Source: M2408 sp040386975 (GTDB lineage: Bacteria > Bacteroidota > Bacteroidia > Flavobacteriales_D > Crocinitomicaceae). From it: a stretch of 52,983 nt of DNA. This document shows positions 39,126-47,873 of this stretch, piece after piece. The DNA lies in contig JAZKEO010000005.1 of the NCBI GenBank assembly GCA_040386975.1, positions 1 to 52,983 of the forward strand, given 5' to 3'. Each line of letters opens with the position of its first letter. Position 1 is the first letter of the stretch. The notes beneath the pieces are model-generated. The model saw nothing but the letters and a program-made list of their open reading frames with translations. It did not search any database and was not told the origin of the DNA. The translations under genes and the position numbers were made by a program.

Positions 39126-40769
39126 ATGGCAATTTCAGCAAAAGAACTTGAATTTAACATGAATGAAGACCAAATGCGTCTTAAAATCTCAAAACTTGAC
39201 AGTGAATTAGCGAAAATTTACGAAGGTGGTGGAAAAAAACGAATCGAAAAACTCCACGAAAAAGGAAAGTTAACAGCTCGTGAACGAATAGATTTATTGT
39301 TAGATGTTGATGCTGAACGCATTGAAATTGCTGCTTTTGCAGGTTTGGGAATGTACGAAGAACACGGCGGTTGCCCATCTGGTGGAGTTGTTGTTGTGAT
39401 TGGTTATATATCTGGAAAACAATGTATTGTTGTTGCCAATGACGCCACAGTGAAAGCTGGAGCTTGGTTTCCAATTACAGCAAAAAAGAATTTAAGAGCA
39501 CAAGAAATTGCGATGGAGAATCGTTTGCCAATCATTTATTTGGTTGATTCTGCGGGGGTTTATTTACCAATGCAAGATGAAATTTTCCCTGATAAAGAAC
39601 ATTTTGGTCGTATTTTTAGAAATAATGCCATCATGAGTTCGCAAGGAATTGTACAAATTGCTGCAGTGATGGGTTCATGCGTTGCTGGAGGAGCATATTT
39701 GCCAATCATGTCAGATGAATCTTTGATCGTGAATAAAACGGGAACAATCTTTTTAGCTGGTTCCTATTTAGTAAAAGCTGCCGTTGGTGAAACAATTGAT
39801 AATGAAACCTTGGGAGGAGCTTTTACGCATACTGAAATTTCAGGTGTTTGCGATTACAAAACTGAAAACGATCAAGAATGCTTGGAAACAATTCGTGATT
39901 TGGTTAGTAAAATTGGAAAATCAGAAGAAGCAGGATTTGACAGAATTAAATCTGAAAAGCCATTGAGAGAAATTAAAGATCTTTACGGTTTATTGCCTTC
40001 AAATAGAGCAAAACCGTATGACGTGAAAGAAATAATCAATTGTATTGTCGATGAATCAAAAATCACGGAATACAAAGCTGATTACGGAAAAACAATGATC
40101 TGTGCTTACGCCAGAATCGATGGTTGGAGTGTAGGAATCGTTGCAAATCAGCGTGAAGTTGTCAAAAATGCTAAAAACGAAATGCAAATTGGGGGCGTGA
40201 TTTACAATGATTCAGCTGATAAATCAGCTCGTTTTATTATGAATTGCAATCAAAAAAATATTCCCTTGTTGTTTTTGACAGATGTGACAGGTTTTATGGT
40301 TGGATCTAAATCTGAACATGCTGGAATCATCAAAGACGGAGCAAAAATGGTAAACGCGATGGCGAATTCTGTTGTTCCGAAATTTTCTATCATAACAGGA
40401 AATTCTTACGGTGCAGGAAATTACGCTATGTGTGGAAAAGCCTACGATCCAAGATTAATTGTTGCTTGGCCAACAGCAGAAATTGCTGTGATGAGTGGTG
40501 CAGCAGCAGCAAAAACATTGTTGCAAATCGAAGTTGCTTCTTTGCAAGCTAAAGGTGAAACAATCACTAAAGAAAGAGAAAACGAATTGTACAATAAAAT
40601 CAAAGATCGTTACGATTCACAAATTTCTCCTTATTATGCTGCTTCTCGTTTGTGGGTTGACGCAATCATTGACCCAAAAGAAACACGTAAAATTATTTCA
40701 ATGGGAATTGAAATGGCAAACCACAAGAAAGCTGAAAAAGCGTATAATGTTGGTGTGATACAGGTGTGA
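39126..40769 (+). CDS. Acyl-CoA carboxylase beta (carboxyltransferase) subunit
   Basis: Transfers CO2 from biotin to an acyl-CoA in the cytoplasm. The 547-residue protein is a complete carboxyltransferase subunit with N- and C-terminal crotonase-like halves. Motifs include EKGKLTARERIDLLLD, GGCPSGGVVVVIGYISGKQ, IYLVDSAGVYLPMQ, GSCVAGGAYLPIMSDE and later DVTGFMVGSKSEHAGIIKDG, NSYGAGNYAMCGKAYDPRL. The DSAGVYLPMQ and CVAGGAYLP segments favour 3-methylcrotonyl-CoA carboxylase over propionyl-CoA carboxylase, though this is by recall. The biotin-carrying alpha subunit is not in this window. It is monocistronic or shares a transcript with the hydrolase 19 bases downstream. Confidence 0.87.
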   Translation: MAISAKELEFNMNEDQMRLKISKLDSELAKIYEGGGKKRIEKLHEKGKLTARERIDLLLDVDAERIEIAAFAGLGMYEEHGGCPSGGVVVVIGYISGKQCIVVANDATVKAGAWFPITAKKNLRAQEIAMENRLPIIYLVDSAGVYLPMQDEIFPDKEHFGRIFRNNAIMSSQGIVQIAAVMGSCVAGGAYLPIMSDESLIVNKTGTIFLAGSYLVKAAVGETIDNETLGGAFTHTEISGVCDYKTENDQECLETIRDLVSKIGKSEEAGFDRIKSEKPLREIKDLYGLLPSNRAKPYDVKEIINCIVDESKITEYKADYGKTMICAYARIDGWSVGIVANQREVVKNAKNEMQIGGVIYNDSADKSARFIMNCNQKNIPLLFLTDVTGFMVGSKSEHAGIIKDGAKMVNAMANSVVPKFSIITGNSYGAGNYAMCGKAYDPRLIVAWPTAEIAVMSGAAAAKTLLQIEVASLQAKGETITKERENELYNKIKDRYDSQISPYYAASRLWVDAIIDPKETRKIISMGIEMANHKKAEKAYNVGVIQV

Positions 40770-40788
40770 AATTAGAGAATAGAAAAAG

Positions 40789-41817
40789 ATGACACAAAAA
40801 TTATTAATTACCATTTTCTTAACATTAACTTCAATTAGTTTTTCTCAAAAGAATGTTGTTGGAACAAGTTACAGTCATTTTCAGATAATATCGAAAAAAG
40901 ATACGATTGATTTTGTAATAGCTGATACGAATTTGAATGTAACCAAACCTTTGTTTTTATTTTGCCAAGGATCTCAACCTGTTCCATTATTTTTTGATTT
41001 TAATGAACATGGAATTTATCCATCTGCACTAAGTAATTTCGATATTAATGAATTAAATAAATATTATCATGTTGCAATAATTTCAATGCCTAAAACTCCT
41101 CTAAAATCTGGTGCAGACCATTTGAATCAAGAATACAATTATGTGACTGATACAACTAACCAAAGGAGCTATGCTTTAGACTATCTAAAGGCGGATTATT
41201 CGGAAAATTATGTACATAGAGCGAATCAAGTTCTAAATCATTTAAGTAAACATAAGTGGGTAAATCCTAACACAATTGTTGTTGCCGGTCATTCTCAAGG
41301 GGCGAGAGTTGCCGTTGGAATTGCATCCTCTAATAAAAATGTGACTCTTTTGGGTCTGTTTGGCTATAACCCAAATGGAAGAATAGATCAGTCAATTAGA
41401 CAAATAAGAAAAAATGCGGAAGAAGGAAAAATTTCTTGGGAAAAAGCTGATTCTCTCCAACAAGAACAATATGATTTCTATAAATTGATTCAAGATCCAG
41501 ATTCGGTAGAAATTCACCCAAGTTTAAGATCTTGGAAATCATTTTCAAAACCAACCCTGAACGAACTCGTTCAATTAAAAATACCAGTATATATTGCATA
41601 CGGAAGTGAAGACATTGTAGCAGATTATTGCGATTTGCTTCCATTCTTTTTTATAGAAAATAAGAAGACTAACTATTTGATTAAGCGATATCCGAATCTT
41701 GAACATAATTTCTTCCATGTTGATCAAAATGGTAGACCTAATCATTCTGTTGGAAAATGGAAATTGGTAATGAATGAATTTATTAAATGGACGAATAATA
41801 CTACTAAAATCAACTAA
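40789..41817 (+). CDS. Secreted alpha/beta hydrolase
   Basis: The 342-residue protein has a signal peptide (about 1-19, ending SFSQ) and an alpha/beta hydrolase fold. The nucleophile elbow is GHSQGARVAV, the likely acid is in YGSEDIVADY, and the catalytic His may be in NLEHNFFHVD. LFLFCQGSQPVPLFFD may contribute the oxyanion region. It is expected in the periplasm or outside the cell; ester, peptide or polymer substrates are all possible. It follows the acyl-CoA carboxylase gene by 19 bases. Confidence 0.8.
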   Translation: MTQKLLITIFLTLTSISFSQKNVVGTSYSHFQIISKKDTIDFVIADTNLNVTKPLFLFCQGSQPVPLFFDFNEHGIYPSALSNFDINELNKYYHVAIISMPKTPLKSGADHLNQEYNYVTDTTNQRSYALDYLKADYSENYVHRANQVLNHLSKHKWVNPNTIVVAGHSQGARVAVGIASSNKNVTLLGLFGYNPNGRIDQSIRQIRKNAEEGKISWEKADSLQQEQYDFYKLIQDPDSVEIHPSLRSWKSFSKPTLNELVQLKIPVYIAYGSEDIVADYCDLLPFFFIENKKTNYLIKRYPNLEHNFFHVDQNGRPNHSVGKWKLVMNEFIKWTNNTTKIN

Positions 41818-41883
41818 AAGCACAGGCTGAAACCATACTGATAAGTCCACATCTTCTAGTTGAGAATAGTTATATGAAAAAAA

Positions 41884-41923
41884 ATCTTGACTTCTGAATC
41901 TTATAGTCTTAAAATCCTAAAAA
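41884..41923. repeat. Degenerate spacer repeat abutting the ElaA-like start codon
   Basis: It contains CTTGACTTCTGA and TCTTAAAATCCTAA and ends at the ATG of the gene at 41924. The same two blocks in the same order precede folK on the minus strand (19587-19637). Confidence 0.6.
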
Positions 41924-42370
41924 ATGCTCACAACCCAAATAAAACATTTTTCTCAGCTTTCTGCAAAAGAATTTCACGATATTTTGCAATTGAGAATTCA
42001 TGTATTTATCGTAGAACAAAATTGTCCTTATGAGGAAATTGATGGTAAGGATGAGAAAAGCTTTCATTTGTTCACTCAAGATGAAGAAGGAAAGGTCGTT
42101 GGAGTAACTCGTATTTTGCCTCCAAACATTTCTTACAAAGAAATTTCAATTGGTCGTGTTGCTTCTGATACGAGCAAACGTGGAAGTGGAATTGGGCAAG
42201 AAATCATGAGAAAAAGCATTGAATTTATCCAACATGAATTTGGGAATGTTCCGATTCGAATTTCTGCTCAAAAATATTTACTAAAGTTTTACGAATCCTT
42301 TGGATTTATTTCAACAGGAAAAGAATATTTAGAAGACGATATTCCTCATGTGGAGATGTTGAGAGATTAG
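41924..42370 (+). CDS. ElaA-type GNAT acetyltransferase
   Basis: The 148-residue protein matches the ElaA group: FHDILQLRIHVFIVEQNCPY near the N-terminus, EIDGKDEKSFHL, RILPPNISYKEISIGRVAS, the acetyl-CoA loop RGSGIGQEIM, and the closing FGFISTGKEYLEDDIPHVEM. The natural substrate of ElaA is unknown. The start codon is preceded directly by a degenerate repeat rather than a normal leader with a strong ribosome-binding site. Confidence 0.88.
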   Translation: MLTTQIKHFSQLSAKEFHDILQLRIHVFIVEQNCPYEEIDGKDEKSFHLFTQDEEGKVVGVTRILPPNISYKEISIGRVASDTSKRGSGIGQEIMRKSIEFIQHEFGNVPIRISAQKYLLKFYESFGFISTGKEYLEDDIPHVEMLRD

Positions 42371-42414
42371 ATTATTGGATAATTAGATCGAATAAATTTT
42401 TAAGAAATATAATC

Positions 42415-42452
42415 TTGCTTTTCACTTTTAATTTTTCACTCTTCACTCATAG
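42415..42452. repeat. Heptad-period spacer repeat, CTTTTCA/CTTTTAA type
   Basis: Units such as TTTTCAC, TTTTAAT, TTTTTCA and CTCTTCA occupy the convergent spacer and resemble those at 3303-3345 and 44660-44705. Confidence 0.5.
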
Positions 42453-43325
42453 TTTAATTCTAAATCCAATCAAACTAAAGAATCCATTATATGTTCTATA
42501 CGTTTCTTTCAATTCAGGAATTCTCATAAAACAAACTCCAGGTCTAAATTCAGTGAATAATCGTACTTTTTGTAAAAAACGTTCTTCTTTTTTCGACATT
42601 CTAACATCAAATCCAAATACAGCATTAATTGAAAAATAGAAATTTGGTTTTCCTTTATACACTCTACTGTAAGCACTAACATCGGATGAAAGTTCTTCGC
42701 TTACGCCATCTGTGTATTGTGTAACAATCAATTCATTGTTATAGCTGTAATTGAATTTAGTTGATGCAAAACCTAAGTGGTTTGAAATTCCAATAAAAAG
42801 TGTTCTTCTTTTTTCTTGATTTGTTCTATAAATGAGTGCATTTTCAATGGAAATTTTATTCCAAAAAATATCCAAATTTTTGCTTATATAATGTGAAGAA
42901 TCTTTATATCCAATTAAATTTATGGAATCATCATACATAAAATCGTATGATTGAGCACCATGTTTTTCAGTTCTGTAAATGATTCTTGCACTTCTGGTAC
43001 TATTTATTCCAAAACTCCAATATAAAGGAGATGTTTTTATTTGATGATCAGCACTTGCGGTAAAATAATAATTAAAATAGGGCACTTCATCCAAAAAATC
43101 ATAATCTTCAGAATAAATTTCAGGAAGAATAAGTTTTTCACTTGTAAATGGGATTGACTCTTTATCTATTTTTTTAATATTATTGACATTAAAATCTCTT
43201 AAATCACTGATATTATTGAACCCAGTATAAATCTGAAATGAATTAATAGAAAATCCCTTTATATATTTTTGGGAATAAAGATTTTGAAACAATAAAACTG
43301 TAAAAATTGATAAAATTAGTTTCAT
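42447..43325 (-). CDS. Secreted, probably outer-membrane, protein of unknown function
   Basis: The 292-residue protein begins with a signal peptide (MKLILSIFTVLLFQNLYSQ). I place the start at 43325, since the frame extends to 43358 without improving the signal. The mature protein has alternating beta-type strands (IYRTEKHGAQSYDFMYDD, NFYFSINAVFGFDVRMSKK, FFSLIGFRIKL), suggesting a small outer-membrane barrel. It ends in Leu rather than Phe, so barrel assignment is tentative. It is the last gene in the minus-strand run after the amidohydrolases, separated from them by 55 bases. Confidence 0.6.
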   Translation of the reverse strand: MKLILSIFTVLLFQNLYSQKYIKGFSINSFQIYTGFNNISDLRDFNVNNIKKIDKESIPFTSEKLILPEIYSEDYDFLDEVPYFNYYFTASADHQIKTSPLYWSFGINSTRSARIIYRTEKHGAQSYDFMYDDSINLIGYKDSSHYISKNLDIFWNKISIENALIYRTNQEKRRTLFIGISNHLGFASTKFNYSYNNELIVTQYTDGVSEELSSDVSAYSRVYKGKPNFYFSINAVFGFDVRMSKKEERFLQKVRLFTEFRPGVCFMRIPELKETYRTYNGFFSLIGFRIKL

Positions 43326-43380
43326 AGTAAAAGTCTTAAAGTTCATAATATTAAACAAAAAATTTCATATAAATAGCTAA

Positions 43381-44658
43381 TCAAAGTTTTAATTTTTTCT
43401 TATATTTAGTGTACAAATCTGTTTGCGAGTTTGTTACATCAAGTAATTGTCCGTCAATTAAAATTAAAGTTACATCATTTGTTCGCATATCCAAGGCGTT
43501 TCCTTTTGAAACAAATAAAGTTGCTTTTTTGCCGATTTCGATTGAACCATATTCTTTTTCAATTCCCATGATTTCACATGAATTTAGCGAAATACTTTTT
43601 AAAGCTTCTTCACTCGGTAAACCATATGCAATTGAAGTTCCAGCTAAAAATGGAATGTTTCTGGTGTTCATTGCTTCCATATCACCTTCGTTTTGCAAAC
43701 AAAATTTCACTCCTCCTTGAAAAAGCAAGTAGGGAAGGCGGTACACTAAATCCACAGCGTCGTCTTCATTTTCAGGTAAACTGTGTAATCTAGGTAACAT
43801 AACTGGGATTTTTGCATCGCGTAATCTGTCAGTAATCAAATAAGAATCATAGCCACCTATAATTACAGGGAATTTGATTTCCATTTGCTTACTAAAATCT
43901 ATAATATCTAAAAGTTGTTGAATATCATTTGCATGAATGTATAAACGTTTTGAATCAGTGAAAAGTCCTTTCATAGCATTGAAACGTAAATCCATTTCAT
44001 GTTTTTCAGGATTTTTAGCGTAAATTTTTGCTGCTTCAAAAAAATGAAGAATTTGAGTTTTATTTTCTTCGTATTTTTCGTGTGTTTTTTTATCAAAACG
44101 ATTTGTTTCAGTGCTTTGAAAGCTATTTGGCCAATTTAAATGAATTCCGTCATCAGCTTTAATCACAGCATCTTCCCAATTCCAGCCCGCTAAATGTAAA
44201 ACACTAGAACTTCCAGAAATACTTCCATTTCTTGGTGTTGCTTGAGTTATTAAAACACCATTTGTTCTAACTGTTGAAATAACTTTTGACTCCACATTGT
44301 AAGCAATTAATGAACGAATATGTGGATTCAAATCTCCCACTTCGCTAAAATCATTCGTTGCTCGAACAGCGTCAATTTCCGTCAAACCTAAAGTTGAATT
44401 TGGAGCAACAAAACCTGGATAAACGTGTTGATTTTGCAAATCAATAATCGTGTCCCAATCTTTTTTATTTATGGTATAAGCCAAAGCATTTTTTACAAAC
44501 AAGATTTTTTCATCTTTTATGCCAATAACGGCATTATTTACAATTTCACCATTACCAACATGTAAAAATCCATTCGTCAATAAAATTCGTTCATTTTCCT
44601 GAGCAAATAAGCTCGAAAAACAACAAAATAACAATAAAATATTTATTCTAAATCTCAT
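43381..44658 (-). CDS. Amidohydrolase-like secreted protein lacking the HxH metal motif
   Basis: The 425-residue protein has a signal peptide (about 1-19, ending SLFAQ) and an amidohydrolase-type composite beta domain and barrel. Family landmarks ILLTNGFLHVGNGEIVNNAV, VYPGFVAPNSTLGLTEID and SLNSCEIMGIEKEYGSIEIG are clear. Where active enzymes have HxH after PGF(I/V)D, this one has N-S-T, and no His-rich barrel strands are seen. It is probably catalytically inactive in the usual sense. It lies 50 bases downstream of the double amidohydrolase gene, same strand, so the two may form a complex. Confidence 0.78.
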   Translation of the reverse strand: MRFRINILLLFCCFSSLFAQENERILLTNGFLHVGNGEIVNNAVIGIKDEKILFVKNALAYTINKKDWDTIIDLQNQHVYPGFVAPNSTLGLTEIDAVRATNDFSEVGDLNPHIRSLIAYNVESKVISTVRTNGVLITQATPRNGSISGSSSVLHLAGWNWEDAVIKADDGIHLNWPNSFQSTETNRFDKKTHEKYEENKTQILHFFEAAKIYAKNPEKHEMDLRFNAMKGLFTDSKRLYIHANDIQQLLDIIDFSKQMEIKFPVIIGGYDSYLITDRLRDAKIPVMLPRLHSLPENEDDAVDLVYRLPYLLFQGGVKFCLQNEGDMEAMNTRNIPFLAGTSIAYGLPSEEALKSISLNSCEIMGIEKEYGSIEIGKKATLFVSKGNALDMRTNDVTLILIDGQLLDVTNSQTDLYTKYKKKLKL

Positions 44659-44659
44659 A

Positions 44660-44705
44660 AATCAATTCTTAACTTTTAGTTTTTCACTTTTAACTCTTCA
44701 CTGAT
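44660..44705. repeat. Heptad-period spacer repeat, AACTTTT/CACTTTT type
   Basis: The short gap between the two amidohydrolase genes is filled with AACTTTT-, CACTTTT- and AACTCTT-type units. This is the same family as 19665-19708. Confidence 0.5.
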
Positions 44706-44708
44706 ATT

Positions 44709-47700
44709 TTAGTGTTCATTCTGTCCTTCACTTCCTTCTTCACCAAAGGTATTACAATGAAAATGTTTTGCTTTTTTCTTGTTGAATGCTTTTGTTTCGT
44801 TTCCTTTTTCAGCATCTTCCAACATTTTAGTAATGATTCGTGCTTTTTCAGCTTGATTTCGTTTTCTTAATTCCAAGTCTTTTTTAGCATCAAATAAAAC
44901 TTCACCGTCAACGATGGTCGTTTCAACTTTTGCTTCAACGCTTAAAGGATTTGTTGACCAAAGTACCACATCGGCATCTTTTCCAACTTTCAAACTTCCC
45001 ATTCTTTCGTCAAGGTGCAATAATTTTGCAGGATTCAAAGTAACCATTTTCCAAGCTTCTTCTTCGCTAACCCCACCATATTTTACTGTTTTTGCGGCTT
45101 CTTGGTTTAATCTTCTTCCCATTTCAGCATCATCAGAATTGATTGCTGTAAGAACTCCAGTTTTTGATAAAATTGCTCCGTTATAAGGAATTGCGTCGTT
45201 TACTTCAAATTTATATGCCCACCAATCTGCGAAAGTTGAAGCTCCAGCACCGTGTTGTTTCATTTTATCCGCAACTTTATAACCTTCTAAAATATGTGTA
45301 AAAGTATTGATTTTGAAACCCAAAGAATCAGCTACGTGCATCAACATATTGATTTCAGATTGCACGTAAGAATGACATGTAATGTTGCGCTCTTTTTTTA
45401 AGATTTCAAGAATAACGTCTAATTCCAAATCTTTTCTGTACGTATTTGGATTGGCAGTTTTTTCTTTTTCATATTTTTTAGCTCTTTCAAAAGCATCATA
45501 CATAATTTGTTCAACTCCCATTCGTGTTTGTGGAAAACGAACCGTGTTAAATTCTCCCCAATTTGCTTGTTTTACATTTTCACCTAAAGCAAATTTTATG
45601 AATTTTGGAGCATTTGGAATCAACATTTCTTCTGGAGTATGTCCCCATTTTAATTTGATTAAAGCGGATTGTCCGCCAATAGGGTTAGCTGAGCCATGCA
45701 ATAATTGTGAAGCAGTTACACCGCCTGAAAGTTGGCGGTAAATATCAATATCATCAGCTTTTACAACTTCTCCAATGTTTACTTCTGCAGAAACAGCTTG
45801 GCCACCTTCGTTTACACCACGACTAATTGCAATGTGTGAATGTTCATCAATGATTCCTGATGTCACATGCTTTCCTTTAGCGTCAATTACTTTTGCGTTA
45901 TTTGGAATTGTTGGTGAACCTTTTCCTGCGAATTTTATTTTTCCATTTTCAATGATAAGTGTTGCATCATCAATGATTCCTTCTTTTTCATTGGTCCACA
46001 AAGTTGCATGCTGAAAAACGATTGTTTCTTTTTGTGGTTTGGCTTCAAAACCAAAAGCTAAATTGGGATACCAAACAGAAATTTTATCTTTTTCATCATT
46101 TTTGTCATCTGAGCTTGTCGAAGATTTATCCTTTTCAGCCGTTTCATTGCGAATTGCACTCCATTTTACCCATGTTCCGTCAGAAATTGTTCCATCACCC
46201 TCAAAAATTCCAAATTTCATGTTGGCTTTGGCGTGTAAACTTACATTTCCTTCCCATTTCAAGTCTTCGGAAGAAAATTGTAAAGTGATATCGTTTCCTG
46301 TTAAATTGATGTAACACGGAACTTCTAAAGTATCTTTTTTTATCTCGGTAGTTTTTGATTTTTTAAGCTTTTTGAAAGGTTTTTTCTCAATATTTTCAAC
46401 GACGTTTCTCTTTTTGATTTTAGCACTTGGCTTTTCTTTCGTTCCCGTGATTTCTAAAGTTAAATATTCGTTATCAACGATTAAATTGTATTTCCCTCGG
46501 ATATCAATTTTTTTTGTTGTGGCTAAAACTTTTTGTTCACCTAAAATCCAAGACTCTAGTAAAATAGCTTCTTCCGTAAATGGATTTGAATTATAAACTG
46601 AAAAAGAAGCTTTTTTCCCATCTTCAAGCGTTCCAAAATCTGCTTCAATTCCAAGAATTTTAGCTGGATTAATTGTTAAAGCTTCTAATGCTTCATTTTC
46701 TTTTAAACCATTTTTAATAGCAATTTTAATGTTCTTCCAAAAATTTTGTGAGGTCAAACCGTAACTTGTGAAAGAAACTGGAATTTTATTTTGGAATAAT
46801 AAATTTGGATTCATTTGAGCGTTTTCCCAATGTTTTAGGTCGCTCAAAGAAATTTCTTTTGAAATGTATGGATCTTTTACATTATAAGCTAAAGGGAAAT
46901 TTATTGGCAAAATAACATTTGGCTTTAGTTTAGCCAATTCGTCCAAAATCTCATATTCATTTCCAGAGCCTAAAAAAGTGAATTTTAAACCAAATTCATT
47001 GGCGATTTTTTGTGCTCTTAAAATTTCATATTTATCTTCACTTTGAAAGATGATGTTTTTTTTGATTTGACTCGAAAGTGCTTCAAGTGAAAGGTTTTTA
47101 TCTTTTTTAACATCATTTTGATACCATTTTAAATCGTATAACGTTTGTCTCAACAAAGCGATACTTCCCATTTGAGAAGAAGGATAGGTTTGATCTGAAA
47201 TACCTTTTTTAAATGAGAAAAATGGATTTCCTTCTGCAGAAATTAATTGTTTGCTATAATTTTCTGTTCCAAGTGAAAAAACAGCTGAAATTCCTTGACA
47301 AATTCCATCTATTTGATGTGTTGAAACAACTCCGTACCCCATGTTGATGTAATCTTCAATCGCTTTTTGGTCAAAAGTATAGATTTCAGAAGCTTTAACT
47401 TCTGGGTGAATGGATTCGTTCCAATAATAGGCTCCTTCTTTTGACGTTTCAATTTGTGGGAAAAAAGAATGGCGACCTGAAATTTTCGGTAAACCAAGAG
47501 AAGAATGTGTTTCAATGAAAGCTGGAACAATCGTTTTTCCTTGTACATCAATAATTAAAGCATCATCTGGAACCAAAACAAGCATGCCGACATTGATAAT
47601 TTTATCGTCTTGAATTAAAATTGTTCCTTTTTCAATTGTTTTATCTGGCGAAACAATTATGGTAGCATTTTTTAAGGCAATAAAATTTGGTTTTGATTTT

Positions 47701-47780
47701 TTTACACCATTTAAAGGATTAATTTCCTGTGAAAAGGACGTAAAACTGAGTGTTATTAAGAGAAAATAGACGAATTTCAT
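44709..47780 (-). CDS. Secreted double amidohydrolase, first half degenerate, second half with intact metal site
   Basis: The 1023-residue protein has a signal peptide (ending SFSQ near 18) and two amidohydrolase modules. In the first (about 30-430) the HxH position reads H-S-S in ETHSSLGL, and later metal ligands are missing, although NPAKILGIEADFGTLEDG is conserved. A linker of about 200 residues rich in Lys follows. The second (about 600-1000) has IIDEHSHIA with an intact HxH, later His in ITCHSYVQ and NTFTHILEG, and the Asp in INSDDAEMG, as in imidazolonepropionase-like enzymes. The start is the ATG at 47780 rather than a TTG at 47786. The substrate is unknown; a peptide or cyclic amide outside the cell is plausible. 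Confidence 0.85.
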   Translation of the reverse strand: MKFVYFLLITLSFTSFSQEINPLNGVKKSKPNFIALKNATIIVSPDKTIEKGTILIQDDKIINVGMLVLVPDDALIIDVQGKTIVPAFIETHSSLGLPKISGRHSFFPQIETSKEGAYYWNESIHPEVKASEIYTFDQKAIEDYINMGYGVVSTHQIDGICQGISAVFSLGTENYSKQLISAEGNPFFSFKKGISDQTYPSSQMGSIALLRQTLYDLKWYQNDVKKDKNLSLEALSSQIKKNIIFQSEDKYEILRAQKIANEFGLKFTFLGSGNEYEILDELAKLKPNVILPINFPLAYNVKDPYISKEISLSDLKHWENAQMNPNLLFQNKIPVSFTSYGLTSQNFWKNIKIAIKNGLKENEALEALTINPAKILGIEADFGTLEDGKKASFSVYNSNPFTEEAILLESWILGEQKVLATTKKIDIRGKYNLIVDNEYLTLEITGTKEKPSAKIKKRNVVENIEKKPFKKLKKSKTTEIKKDTLEVPCYINLTGNDITLQFSSEDLKWEGNVSLHAKANMKFGIFEGDGTISDGTWVKWSAIRNETAEKDKSSTSSDDKNDEKDKISVWYPNLAFGFEAKPQKETIVFQHATLWTNEKEGIIDDATLIIENGKIKFAGKGSPTIPNNAKVIDAKGKHVTSGIIDEHSHIAISRGVNEGGQAVSAEVNIGEVVKADDIDIYRQLSGGVTASQLLHGSANPIGGQSALIKLKWGHTPEEMLIPNAPKFIKFALGENVKQANWGEFNTVRFPQTRMGVEQIMYDAFERAKKYEKEKTANPNTYRKDLELDVILEILKKERNITCHSYVQSEINMLMHVADSLGFKINTFTHILEGYKVADKMKQHGAGASTFADWWAYKFEVNDAIPYNGAILSKTGVLTAINSDDAEMGRRLNQEAAKTVKYGGVSEEEAWKMVTLNPAKLLHLDERMGSLKVGKDADVVLWSTNPLSVEAKVETTIVDGEVLFDAKKDLELRKRNQAEKARIITKMLEDAEKGNETKAFNKKKAKHFHCNTFGEEGSEGQNEH

Positions 47781-47849
47781 TTGCAAAGTTTGAATCTGTA
47801 AAACTAAAGAATTTTTTAAATAAAAAGGTATAAATTGGATTTGATTCCT

Positions 47850-47857
47850 TATTTTTG
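47850..47857 (+). promoter_or_regulatory. -7 box TATTTTTG of the cytochrome-b-like gene
   Basis: Matches TAnnTTTG, 16 bases before the ATG at 47874. It rules out an upstream ATG-less extension from 47835 as coding. Confidence 0.5.
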
Positions 47858-47873
47858 TGGAAAAATAAAAATT

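Noticed and set aside
45382..46314. Several overlapping plus-strand frames within the double amidohydrolase gene
   Set aside because: They are shadows of a long conserved coding sequence on the opposite strand.
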